Positions 14,879 to 24,881 of a DNA stretch of 64,000 nucleotides are shown in pieces. The notes under the pieces are model-generated. The model worked only from the letters and a program-made list of their open reading frames with translations, was not told where the DNA came from and made no database searches. Position numbers and translations under genes: made by a program. The stretch comes from an uncultured Erythrobacter sp. Its GTDB lineage: Bacteria; Pseudomonadota; Alphaproteobacteria; Sphingomonadales; Sphingomonadaceae. Each line of letters begins with the position of its first letter. Positions within the stretch are counted from its first letter, which is position 1. Location: contig CANMZA010000001.1 of the NCBI GenBank assembly GCA_947502305.1, forward strand, positions 62,001-126,000, given 5' to 3'.

Positions 14879-16696
14879 ATGACTATTCTTGGCCGACTGC
14901 TTATTGCTTTATGTATTACTTTGACGGCGCCCGTTTTGGCGCAGCAATCAGCCTCAGCCGAAGCGCGGCCAGTTCCTGCGGCTCAGGACGCTCCTGCCAG
15001 TGCAGATCAGCGAATAGCCGACCTTGAGCGTCAGAATGAACAGCTACGCTACAAAGCGAATATGGCTCAAATCAGAGCAGACCTGATTGATGGGCAATCC
15101 TCTTGGTATGAGACTTGGACTGCGGCACTGATCGGCCTGTTCACGGCGTTCATAACCATCGCAATCATTGTGATTACCCTGCGCACCGAAAAAGCAGCAG
15201 TTTCAGCCGCCGCGATTGAAGCGCGCAAAGGGATTGAAGACGAACGTAAAAAGGTCGAAGCCGCCCTCCAACACGCAGAAGAACTGCTGAAACGCGCTGA
15301 AGGGGACCTTGAGCGGTTTGAGCCAATGCTTGAACAAGCGCGCTCCTCGGTGGCCAATATCGCACGACAGGAAGCGAGGGCGAAGGAGCTAGGCCAGCGG
15401 ACGAAGGAACTTGCTGAAAGGTTGAATGTAGCCGAGCCCCCGGAAGATGAGGCAACACGCAGGGAGGTCAAAGATGTTGCTGAAACTTCGAGTCAGAAAA
15501 GGAAGAAGGATCGCACGCCAAGCGATTTCAAGGTCCTTATTATTGGGGCGCAGATAACCGAAGACTGGGCGGAAGCTCTAAAACAGGCGGAAGCGATGGA
15601 GGCGTGGCTCGATGATGACGCCACCGACGATCTGGCCTTTGCCTTGTTCGGCCAAGCATTTGCTTTGGGCAAGCTTGATGAAAGCGAGAAGGCGATAGCG
15701 GTCTATGATCGCTTGATTTCCCGCTTTGAGAGCAGCGATGCGCCTACATTGCAGGAACAGGTGGCGATGGCGCTGTTCAACAAAGGGGTAAGGCTTGGGG
15801 CGCTAGATCGGCACGAAGAGGCTGTTGCTGCTTATGACGGCGTTGTGACCCGCTTTGAGGGCAGCGATGCGCCTACATTGCAGGAACGGGTAGCGAGGGC
15901 GCTGGTCAACAAAGGCGTAAGGCTTGGGGCGCTGGATCGGCACGAAGAGGCGCTTGCTGTTTATGACGGCGTTGTGACCCGCTTTGAGGGCAGCGATGCT
16001 CTCGCATTGCAGGAACGGGTTGCACAGGCGCTGGTCAACAAAGGGGTAACGCTTGGCGAGCTGGATCGGCACGAAGAAGCGCTTGCAGTTTATGACGACG
16101 TTGTAACCCGCTTTGAGGGCAGCGATGCGCCCGCTTTGCAGGAACAGGTGGCACAGGCGCTGTTCAACAAAGGGGTAAGGCTTGGCAAGTTGGATCGCCA
16201 CGAAGGGGCGCTTGCTGTTTATGACGACGTTGTGACCCGCTTTGAGGGCAGCGATGCGCCCGCATTGCAGGAACGGGTTGCACAGGCGCTGTCCAACAAG
16301 GGGGTATCGCTTGGCGCGCTGGGTCGGCACGAAGAGGCGCTTGCTGTTTGTGACGACGTTGTGACCCGCTTTGAGGGTAGCGATGCGCCCGCTTTGCAGG
16401 AACCGGTGGCAAGCGCGCTGTTCAATAAAGCTTGTTCCTATGCGCTGACGGAGGCTGTGGCCTCTACGATAAAGGCGCTGGAGCAGTGGCGCGATCGACG
16501 TGGGCATTTGGGCTGTGAGACAGTCGCCAATGACACCGATTTCGACAAAATCCGCGATCATCCTGATTTTCGCAAATTCCTCGAAGACAATGGCTGTGAT
16601 TGCGGCCCTCCGCCTCCCGATGCGCCGCTTGAACCTGATCCAGATAACCCCAATCCTGCGCCAAGCGAGGAAGCGGCTGGACCCTCAAACGATTAA
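14879..16696 (+). CDS. Membrane-anchored coiled-coil TPR-like repeat protein
   Basis: 605 residues. Order: signal peptide ending VLAQQ (1-22), disordered Ala/Pro linker, first coiled coil (DQRIADLERQNEQLRYK), transmembrane helix near 80-101 (TAALIGLFTAFITIAIIVIT), long coiled coil to about 200, a KRKKDRT basic patch, then six 43-residue TPR-like repeats (about residues 260-517) with consensus GxxLGxLDRHEEALAVYDxVVTRF and a conserved DAPALQE turn. A Cys-containing tail (CSYALTEAV, NGCDCGPPPP) follows. It probably scaffolds protein complexes at the inner membrane; partners unknown. The repeats are nearly identical in DNA, implying recent expansion or gene conversion. Confidence 0.85.
   Translation: MTILGRLLIALCITLTAPVLAQQSASAEARPVPAAQDAPASADQRIADLERQNEQLRYKANMAQIRADLIDGQSSWYETWTAALIGLFTAFITIAIIVITLRTEKAAVSAAAIEARKGIEDERKKVEAALQHAEELLKRAEGDLERFEPMLEQARSSVANIARQEARAKELGQRTKELAERLNVAEPPEDEATRREVKDVAETSSQKRKKDRTPSDFKVLIIGAQITEDWAEALKQAEAMEAWLDDDATDDLAFALFGQAFALGKLDESEKAIAVYDRLISRFESSDAPTLQEQVAMALFNKGVRLGALDRHEEAVAAYDGVVTRFEGSDAPTLQERVARALVNKGVRLGALDRHEEALAVYDGVVTRFEGSDALALQERVAQALVNKGVTLGELDRHEEALAVYDDVVTRFEGSDAPALQEQVAQALFNKGVRLGKLDRHEGALAVYDDVVTRFEGSDAPALQERVAQALSNKGVSLGALGRHEEALAVCDDVVTRFEGSDAPALQEPVASALFNKACSYALTEAVASTIKALEQWRDRRGHLGCETVANDTDFDKIRDHPDFRKFLEDNGCDCGPPPPDAPLEPDPDNPNPAPSEEAAGPSND
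15656..16429 (+). repeat. Six tandem 129-bp repeats inside the TPR gene
   Basis: Units start at 15656, 15785, 15914, 16043, 16172 and 16301. The first is diverged and the other five are close to identical, e.g. the shared string gacccgctttgagg. The 129-bp period is 43 codons, so copy-number change keeps the frame. Confidence 0.92.
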
Positions 16697-16711
16697 CCTC
16701 TAGTCTCTGCC

Positions 16712-19243
<2,532 letters not shown>

Positions 19244-19252
19244 TCAAGCACG

Positions 19253-19699
19253 ATGACCGCACTAGAACCAAAAGAGCAGCAATTCCGCGTTCCGTTTGTT
19301 GAGCGGACGCAGATGCAATATTTGGTGAAAGAGCGCGGTCATGCCAAGTTGCTGATGCCGCTTGGCCCGAACGCCAATCACGTTGATGTGATGTATATGG
19401 GCGCCTTCACTGTGCTCGCTGAGGCAACGGCTGCGAACCCCGGTATCTCGTTCATTGATGCGGAAAAACACTTCCCCATCGTGAAGGATATAGCGGTAGA
19501 TTTCCACCGCATGGCCGCCAGCGACGTGACAGCGGAATACCGCCTAAGCGAAGAGGAAATCGCCGGGTTGCAAGCGGATTTGGAACGCAAGGGCAGCGCT
19601 GGGTATCTGGCCGAGGTGCCGATGTTGGATGCGGATGGTGTGCTGGTCGCGACGGGGCGGGTTACGATTAAGCTGCTGTCGCATGCTTGGGGTGGGTGA
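19253..19699 (+). CDS. Hotdog-fold thioesterase-like protein (DUF4442/PaaI-like)
   Basis: 148 residues with the length and pattern of hotdog-fold thioesterases. Recognisable features are HAKLLMPLGPNANHVDVMYMGA (substrate-entry helix) and the strand pair DIAVDFHRMAASDVTAEYRL. No catalytic residues can be named safely. It lies 9 bp after the RidA-like gene, probably in the same thiC transcript. It is the last gene before the AT-rich patch. Confidence 0.65.
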   Translation: MTALEPKEQQFRVPFVERTQMQYLVKERGHAKLLMPLGPNANHVDVMYMGAFTVLAEATAANPGISFIDAEKHFPIVKDIAVDFHRMAASDVTAEYRLSEEEIAGLQADLERKGSAGYLAEVPMLDADGVLVATGRVTIKLLSHAWGG

Positions 19700-19737
19700 G
19701 AGGGGCCTACGATCGCAGGTGCCACAAGGGGCAGTTG

Positions 19738-19766
19738 TTGCCGAAGGAATTGGGTGCAGATACATT
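19738..19766 (+). promoter_or_regulatory. Possible promoter of the AT-rich two-gene unit
   Basis: TTGCCG (19738-19743), 17-bp spacer, TACATT (19761-19766). It lies about 90 bp before the ATG of the first gene. Consensus match only. Confidence 0.3.
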
Positions 19767-19858
19767 ACTGTGGATGTTCTTGGCTCGACATTCGAGTTCC
19801 CAGAAAAATAGTACTAACCCTCGAGCTTCAATTTACTAGAGTGCTATTAAGGAAAAAC

Positions 19859-20770
19859 ATGGGACGCCGTAACAAAGAAGAAAAAGTTTTCGTAAGCTTT
19901 CACTATCTTTCTAAAGGTGATGGTAGTCCATTTACGATTGTCGAATTCGAAAATCTTTGTGAGAAAATAAAAAATTCACCACGAGTTGATATTAGGAAAG
20001 AGGAGAATGTCGCATTGATGCGATCAGGTATTCTTGTTCCTTTGTCTGACTATCAGAAATTGAATGATTTGATGGTCTTTGGGGCCTTCCATGCAACCTA
20101 CTCGGGGCATTCATATGAAAATAATGAAAAGGGAAAAATTTCTTCACGTAGTTTGAACATTAGAAAGTTCCACTATCTCCTGTATTTGTCTAAAAACGGG
20201 AGGATTTACATTGGTGCCCAGTACTTAGGTACCTTTGGTGGGTACGGCGATGTACGGTTGGCTATCCAGAAGCTGTTGCCTTCGGGGCTTGCTGTAAACT
20301 CTACGGCAATTCGCAGTCTTAATTATGCAGCTAGAAATGTTTCACCCAAGGAAGTGAAGTTGACTATTGAGCGACCCACGGAGGTGAAGGCCGGTAAACG
20401 TGCGTTGCATGAGCGAATGGTTCTGTCGCTTCAGCGGGCTGGAAAAGGGAGTCCTTTTGAGGATGTGGTCCGGGATGATATCATCTCATTGTTTAAACTG
20501 GCCTTGCCAGACCGGAAAAAGGCTCTTTTTGAAAGGCTTAAGAATGCTGGGCTGGCCGAATTTGATGAAGATGAGCTTGCGAACTGCAATATCGTTGTTG
20601 ATGTCGATGGCCGCCAGCAAACGATGTATCTTTTTGACAACGGCGTGCATGCGACAAAGTTCGATGCCGATGTGGTGTTGACAAGCGAAGGTCACCCAGA
20701 GCCGGAGCAGTTAAAACAGGTGATGCGTGAACTTTTGTCTTCGGAGATAATTAACGCAGGAAAAGGGTGA
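19859..20770 (+). CDS. Unknown soluble protein, first gene of an AT-rich pair
   Basis: I do not recognise this protein. The ATG at 19859 has AAGGAAAAAC directly upstream and gives 303 residues starting MGRRNKEEKVFVSFHYLSKG; an in-frame start 105 bp earlier has no ribosome site. No signal peptide or transmembrane helix is seen. The N-terminal half is rich in Lys, Ser and Tyr (GAFHATYSGHSYENNEKGK; YLSKNGRIYIGAQYLGTFGGYGD). The C-terminal half is charged and helical. GC content is clearly below the neighbours and codon use differs (TTT, ATT, AAA), suggesting transfer. It lies 6 bp before a membrane-protein gene of the same composition, so the two are probably one unit. Confidence 0.65.
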   Translation: MGRRNKEEKVFVSFHYLSKGDGSPFTIVEFENLCEKIKNSPRVDIRKEENVALMRSGILVPLSDYQKLNDLMVFGAFHATYSGHSYENNEKGKISSRSLNIRKFHYLLYLSKNGRIYIGAQYLGTFGGYGDVRLAIQKLLPSGLAVNSTAIRSLNYAARNVSPKEVKLTIERPTEVKAGKRALHERMVLSLQRAGKGSPFEDVVRDDIISLFKLALPDRKKALFERLKNAGLAEFDEDELANCNIVVDVDGRQQTMYLFDNGVHATKFDADVVLTSEGHPEPEQLKQVMRELLSSEIINAGKG

Positions 20771-20776
20771 CTGAGA

Positions 20777-21319
20777 TTGGGACCTTTGGAGGCATTTAAG
20801 GCGAATGAGAGGACGTACTATAACCCGGTAACCAAGGTTAAAGAACGCCGACTGCTAGGTTATTTTTCGATCTTTGCTCTCTCTCTGGTCTTGTCGCTGG
20901 TAAATCAAAACTCGCAAGAAATTGGATCCTCTTTGATATCTGTAATGGGTGTTCTGCTTGGTTTTGGATTTAACATTCAATTTTTTCTGGCCGATACAAA
21001 TAAATTAAATATAGAATATAGCTCTTATTTAGAAGATAAGGAGGATGCTAGGGTATTAAATGAATTGAGTGATGAAATTTATGACAATGTAGTCTATTTA
21101 AATTATTTAGCTTTGACTTCTCTTATCTTGGCATTATTTATATCTATCCAACCTCCTGAATTTTTAAAATTCGAGAATGACGTTCTCAGAACTTTTTATT
21201 TTAAAGGTGGGCAGTTTCTTCTAATCTTTGCCACGGGGAATTTTCTTCTAACGTTGTTTCGAGTGTTGATGCGGTCGTCGTTGTTTTTCGCAGAGAGAAA
21301 ACGCTTGCTGCCTAGTTGA
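20777..21319 (+). CDS. Unknown small membrane protein, second gene of an AT-rich pair
   Basis: 180 residues with four predicted transmembrane helices, as two pairs near 30-48/52-72 and 108-127/142-162, separated by a charged loop (NIEYSSYLEDKEDARVLNELSDEIYDN is its start). I know no family for it. The start is probably the TTG at 20777 after GGGTGACTGAGA; the frame has no better-placed ATG. GC content is very low (around 30 percent in the middle), the most extreme in the window. Two-helix/loop/two-helix proteins with a soluble partner gene occur in bacterial immunity and in channel systems, but nothing in the sequence proves that here. Confidence 0.6.
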   Translation: MGPLEAFKANERTYYNPVTKVKERRLLGYFSIFALSLVLSLVNQNSQEIGSSLISVMGVLLGFGFNIQFFLADTNKLNIEYSSYLEDKEDARVLNELSDEIYDNVVYLNYLALTSLILALFISIQPPEFLKFENDVLRTFYFKGGQFLLIFATGNFLLTLFRVLMRSSLFFAERKRLLPS

Positions 21320-21635
21320 TTTGACCAGCAGAAACTTTCCTACACCGCCAAAATCTGCCTTAACCTCGCAGATGCTCACCGCCCCGCCATCCGTAACAAA
21401 CCACCAGAACACGGGCGCGGTCTTTGGGGGAAATGGGGCAGGGGAGATTTTTTCCCTTAGACTGTGTGTCAGGTGTGTCAGGAAACGCGCTAAGTCACCG
21501 AAAACGCAGCACAAGCCCAGTTGGACTCTGCGGAGCACGGTCGCGCAGCGACCGCAAGGCCGACTGGCCGCCCGCAGGCCCGCTAGGGCCGAGGAGATCG
21601 CGTCGCGGATGCGATGCGCAAACAAGGACTCGCCA
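21320..21635. other. 316-bp gap without a convincing gene
   Basis: Lies between the AT-rich pair and the minus-strand yaiI gene. It holds a purine-rich stretch (gggggaaatggggcagggga), a doubled tgtgtcagg (about 21463-21481) and a GC-rich repeat-like element at about 21536-21620. Open frames crossing it have no ribosome site and are not credible. No att-like direct repeat flanking the island was found by eye. Confidence 0.6.
21536..21620. repeat. GC-rich dispersed-repeat-like element, copy 2
   Basis: The reverse complement reads TCTCCTCGG, CGGGCCTGCGGGCGGCC, GTCGGCCTTGCGG and GTCGCTGCGCGAC, the last two with inverted-repeat character. It shares block order with 2375-2470. It may be a small structured repeat at the edge of the accessory patch. 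Confidence 0.4.
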
Positions 21636-22130
21636 TCAAGAACGCGCCAGCTTCGTCAGCACCCGGTCCAGCTCCTGCAGGAACCGCGAGCGGTCAGCCT
21701 TGCTGAACGGCGGCGGACCTCCACCGGCTGCGCCAAGCGGTCCGTCCATACCGGCTCTCAAGTCCTCCATGATCGCGCGGGTCGCGATGGCGCTGCCGAT
21801 GCTGGCGGCGTCGAAGGGCTTGCCGTTATGCGCCATCACCTGTGCACCGGCCTTCAGGCAGCGATCCGCCAGCAAGATGTCGGCGGTGATCACGGCGCAT
21901 TTGGGCGAGATACGCACCGCTTCCTCGGCGATCCAGTCATCGGCGGCGTCGAATGTGTCATCGACCACAACCCGCTTGATCCGGGGGTTGTCGGGAATGC
22001 GGAAAGGGGAGTTGCTGACCACGCGCACCTCAGCGGCGAAGCGGGCGGCGACGCGGTACACCTCGTCCTTCACCGGGCAGGCGTCGGCGTCGATCAGGAT
22101 GGTGATGGGGCTGGATGCAGGAGTGGTCAT
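21636..22130 (-). CDS. yaiI: YaiI/YqxD family protein (DUF188, NYN/PIN-like nuclease fold)
   Basis: 164-residue member of the YaiI/YqxD (DUF188) family, a predicted PIN/NYN-type nuclease fold whose substrate is unknown. The family signature is present: ILIDADACPVKDEVYRVA at the N-terminus, VVSNSPFR, VVVDDTFDAADDWIAE, VITADILLADRCL and the C-terminal GGPPPFSKADRSRFLQELD. Conserved Asp residues are intact. GC content is visibly above that of the surrounding core genes, so it may have been acquired with the neighbouring lipocalin gene. Confidence 0.92.
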   Translation of the reverse strand: MTTPASSPITILIDADACPVKDEVYRVAARFAAEVRVVSNSPFRIPDNPRIKRVVVDDTFDAADDWIAEEAVRISPKCAVITADILLADRCLKAGAQVMAHNGKPFDAASIGSAIATRAIMEDLRAGMDGPLGAAGGGPPPFSKADRSRFLQELDRVLTKLARS

Positions 22131-22206
22131 GGATAGCCGTTACGAGGATTGGGGCACAGGTCCAAACGGCGGGCCGCTCTGCAAGGCCGGATGCTCGCGG
22201 GCACGG

Positions 22207-22803
22207 CTAGGGTTGCTGCGTGAAGCGGACGAGGCTCCAATCATAGCCAAGCTCGCGGACCCGCGCCTCCAGCAGAGCCCGCAGCGCGGCATCCGGCTGA
22301 GCCTCCCGCGTCAGCATCCAGAGGTAACGGCCGCTGGGCTCGCCCACGATCGACCAGGGATAGGTGCCGTCCGCATCAGGCGCGCCCCGGTCCAGCACCC
22401 AGTAATCGCCGTAAAACGGGCCGAAGAAGCTGACCCGCAGCTTTGCGCCGTCGCTGCCCTCGACGACCTTGGCGCGGCCAGTGGCCTCATCAAGCTCGCC
22501 GTCCAGCCCGTCTTTGTAGCAGGAATTGACAACTCGGATGGCGGCGTCACTGGATGTCTCGCGCAGCGAATAGGTCGCGGTGACGCCTTCGCATCCTTTC
22601 TGAAACGGGGCCTCATACCGGCCATATTCGTACCATGTGCCCAGATAGGCGCCGATTGCGACAGGGCGGGCGGGCTCTGGAACAGCGGCATTGCCGACCG
22701 GCCCCGGGGAGCCGACACAGGCGGGCAGCGCGGCGGCAAAGAGAGCGATCAGCAGCACGCGAAACGAGAGGGTGGAGCGATTGGAAAGGGGCATGGCAGG
22801 CAT
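22207..22803 (-). CDS. blc: Bacterial lipocalin (Blc-like) lipoprotein
   Basis: Lipocalin of 198 residues, anchored by a lipobox (AALPAC near residue 29), presumably in the outer membrane, binding lipids or other hydrophobic ligands. The lipocalin signature GTWYEYGRYEAPFQKGC appears near residue 55, then VTATYSL, FFGPFYGDYWVLD and the late block YLWMLTREAQ. A second Met four codons in could be the start. Its GC content is similar to yaiI 76 bp away on the same strand; the two may be co-transcribed. Confidence 0.9.
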   Translation of the reverse strand: MPAMPLSNRSTLSFRVLLIALFAAALPACVGSPGPVGNAAVPEPARPVAIGAYLGTWYEYGRYEAPFQKGCEGVTATYSLRETSSDAAIRVVNSCYKDGLDGELDEATGRAKVVEGSDGAKLRVSFFGPFYGDYWVLDRGAPDADGTYPWSIVGEPSGRYLWMLTREAQPDAALRALLEARVRELGYDWSLVRFTQQP

Positions 22804-23139
22804 CCTAGCGCGAAAACAGCCATGCGGGAATGTCTTGTGAGAACGGTCTGTCTAGCGCCTCGGCCAGGACGGCTTTGAACAAAAATTAGCATTGTGCGCA
22901 ATTGTGTGCTACAAGATCACCGCTGACGTCGGAATTTGCGACGGACTTCGAGATTTGACGACCGCCGCTTGCCCTTTGGGTGCCGTTTCGATGGCAGACC
23001 ACCGGCCCCGGCGTAAACCAGACGACGACTTCCTTTTCCCTGAACGATCAAGCCTACCTTTCGGTCATCCGGCCGGGGGGCACACCCACAGGCGCCCAAA
23101 GCGGCATTGCTGGGTAAACGTTCTTGAAAGGAACACATC
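22804..23139 (+). other. 336-bp gap: upstream region and long leader of the cold-shock gene
   Basis: No gene is supported here. The right part (about 22930-23139) is likely the 5' leader of the cspA-like mRNA. It contains small inverted repeats, e.g. TGCC-gtttcgat-GGCA at about 22980-22996, and GC-rich segments before AAAGGAACACATC and the ATG. Long structured leaders are typical for cold-shock genes. The left end also holds the lipocalin promoter on the other strand. Confidence 0.5.
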
Positions 23140-23352
23140 ATGGCCAAGACAGGCACAGTAAAATTCTTCAACACCGACAAGGGCTATGGCTTCATTCAGC
23201 CTGACGATGGCTCGAACGATAGCTTCGTTCACATCAGCGCCGTGCAAGCTGCTGGCATGCACAGCCTCGATAAAGAACAGCGTTTGAACTACGACGTAGA
23301 AGTCGGCCGTAATGGCAAAGAAAGCGCGACCAACTTGTCTGCTGCTGACTAA
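23140..23352 (+). CDS. Cold-shock domain protein (CspA family)
   Basis: Single cold-shock domain of 70 residues that binds single-stranded RNA/DNA and acts as an RNA chaperone. RNP1 is KGYGFIQ and RNP2 is FVHISA; the N-terminus GTVKFFNTDKGYG is canonical. The start has AAAGGAACACATC just upstream. It is preceded by a leader probably over 200 nt long and followed by a hairpin (23365-23394). Confidence 0.96.
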   Translation: MAKTGTVKFFNTDKGYGFIQPDDGSNDSFVHISAVQAAGMHSLDKEQRLNYDVEVGRNGKESATNLSAAD

Positions 23353-23364
23353 ACCATTCGCATT

Positions 23365-23394
23365 CGGGGTGCCGTGCTGATGTGCGGCGCCCCG
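23365..23394 (+). terminator. Hairpin after the cold-shock gene
   Basis: Stem CGGGGTGCCG (23365-23374) with CGGCGCCCCG (23385-23394), one G-U wobble, 10-nt loop. No T run follows, so it may stabilise the 3' end or attenuate rather than terminate fully. Confidence 0.45.
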
Positions 23395-23476
23395 ATGCAA
23401 CCCGCCGTCAACAGCGATGCGGCGCTTGCCGTGTCGCTTTGTTCGCCCTCTCCATTCATCCAGCAAGGAGCCCCAA

Positions 23477-23695
23477 ATGGCCCAAACCTACGAGTTTTAT
23501 GCCGAGCGCGCAGATGCCGCCGCCGCAGCCGCCGAAAAGGCGACGCTGGACAATGTCCGCGAACGGGAATTGCGCTCTGAAAAGACATGGCGCGCATTGG
23601 CCGATCAGGCCCGCAAAGTTGCGCAAGATCGCGCCACAGCAGACGCCGAACGCGAAGCGCGCCGCGCCGCAGAAGCGCTGGGCGCAGCGGGATAG
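23477..23695 (+). CDS. Small Ala/Arg-rich helical protein, unknown function
   Basis: 72 residues from an ATG at 23477 with AAGGAG 8 nt upstream. It is highly helical and charged (YEFYAERADAAAAAAEKATL, then RERELRSEKTWRALADQARKV), with a repeated R-A-E pattern suggesting a coiled coil. No signal peptide or membrane helix. It lies 124 bp after the cold-shock gene and may be partly co-transcribed. Not assigned to a family. Confidence 0.7.
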   Translation: MAQTYEFYAERADAAAAAAEKATLDNVRERELRSEKTWRALADQARKVAQDRATADAEREARRAAEALGAAG

Positions 23696-23922
23696 CGCAC
23701 CCGCGTCCTAAACATTCTGGTTAAGCATTCCGGGTAAGCACATCAGCTAAGCGCATGTGCGAGTGTAATCGTTAGAGCGCGAATAAACGCATCGGGACAT
23801 GATGACCCGTGCCATAAGTACGCTTACTCAAGCCCCGAAAAATAAACCGAAAAATATTGCGAAACGCGCTTCTCGTACCCATCTCTGATTCAGAGAGAAA
23901 CCTATGAGAGGAGCATCCCCCT

Positions 23923-24267
23923 ATGCAATTCCAATTCAATTCTGACAGCTCGGTTATGGGCACGGAGAACGTTGCCGACCGGATCGAAGCGATGGTCCGT
24001 GAGAAGCTGACGCGCTTTGAAGAGCGTTTGACCCGGATCGAAGTCCATGTGTCTGACGTCAATGGCGCCAAACACGGCGAAGACGACAAACATTGCATGA
24101 TCGAAGCCCGTCCGCGCGGCGGTAAGCCGATTGGCGTGACTGGCAAAGCCGACAAGGTCGATGACGCCGCCCGCAAAGCCGCCAACACCTTGGCGCAGCG
24201 TTTGGAGCGTTTGTTCGGCAAAGAAGACAAACACAAGCACGAGCCGCGTCCTGACAAAGTGATGTGA
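23923..24267 (+). CDS. Ribosome hibernation promoting factor-like protein (short HPF/RaiA)
   Basis: 114-residue HPF/RaiA-family protein, which binds the ribosomal 30S decoding region and silences or protects ribosomes in stress and stationary phase. It opens MQFQFNSDSSVMGTE, continues with VREKLTRFEERLTRIEVHVSDVNG and ends in a basic helix (AARKAANTLAQRLERLFGKEDKHKHEP). Alphaproteobacterial HPF is usually the long form near 190 residues with a dimerisation domain. That domain is absent, so this is a short paralogue that may act like YfiA. GAGAGGAGCATCCCCCT precedes the ATG. Confidence 0.85.
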   Translation: MQFQFNSDSSVMGTENVADRIEAMVREKLTRFEERLTRIEVHVSDVNGAKHGEDDKHCMIEARPRGGKPIGVTGKADKVDDAARKAANTLAQRLERLFGKEDKHKHEPRPDKVM

Positions 24268-24324
24268 GTGTGAGCTTTGGGGGCGTCCATCCCCGGTTAA
24301 GGGTGGGGAGCAGAAGTTGCTGCT

Positions 24325-24852
24325 ATGACCCAAACCGCCCCCTCGCTCCGCCCTACCTTCAAACCGCTTGCTGTGGCTGCGGCTCTGCTGCTTGCGCCCG
24401 CATTGGCATCTTGCGGCGTCGCTGAGGCTCAAACAGGCTCGCAATCGGACACACTAACTGGCGCGCAAAATGCGGCGGCGTCACAGGCCGCTGCAACGCC
24501 GGCATCTCTCGCATCCCCTGCATCTGAAGAAACCACGCGGCAATGTTTCTTTGCCCGGCAAGTGAACGGGTTTCGCAATGTCGAAGATGAAGACGGGCAG
24601 CGCATCGACACGCGCGTCCTGATCGATGTCGGCGCGCGCGATACGTATGAATTTGAATTGCTGCGCCGGTGTCCGGCATTGCGCTTTGCGCGTTCCATTG
24701 CGTTGGAACGTACAGGGCCGGGGCGCATTTGCGACGGCCTTGATGTGGATCTGATCGTCAATGACACGCTCAGCCCAGATCGGTGCCGCGTGACGATGGT
24801 GCGCAAACTTGATCCAGAAGAGGCCGATGCGCGGGCGGGTGCTCGCAACTAA
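24325..24852 (+). CDS. DUF6491-like lipoprotein
   Basis: 175-residue predicted lipoprotein: N-terminal hydrophobic stretch with lipobox ALASC near residue 30, an Ala/Ser/Thr-rich linker, then a compact domain with ETTRQCFFARQVNGFR, DTRVLIDVGARDTYEFEL and LDVDLIVNDTLSPDRCRV. The two or three Cys residues and the CFF-x4-NGF pattern match the DUF6491 family as I recall it. Role unknown; envelope location inferred. Confidence 0.65.
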   Translation: MTQTAPSLRPTFKPLAVAAALLLAPALASCGVAEAQTGSQSDTLTGAQNAAASQAAATPASLASPASEETTRQCFFARQVNGFRNVEDEDGQRIDTRVLIDVGARDTYEFELLRRCPALRFARSIALERTGPGRICDGLDVDLIVNDTLSPDRCRVTMVRKLDPEEADARAGARN

Positions 24853-24881
24853 GCCACTCGCAACTAAGCCGCGCTCAAGAC

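Noticed and set aside
15656..16429. Regular repeat array that could suggest CRISPR
   Set aside because: The units are 129 bp with no distinct spacers and encode in-frame TPR repeats.
21248..21625. 125-codon minus-strand frame across the GC-rich element
   Set aside because: Overlaps the membrane-protein gene, has no ribosome site and Arg/Ala/Cys-rich repeat-derived sequence.
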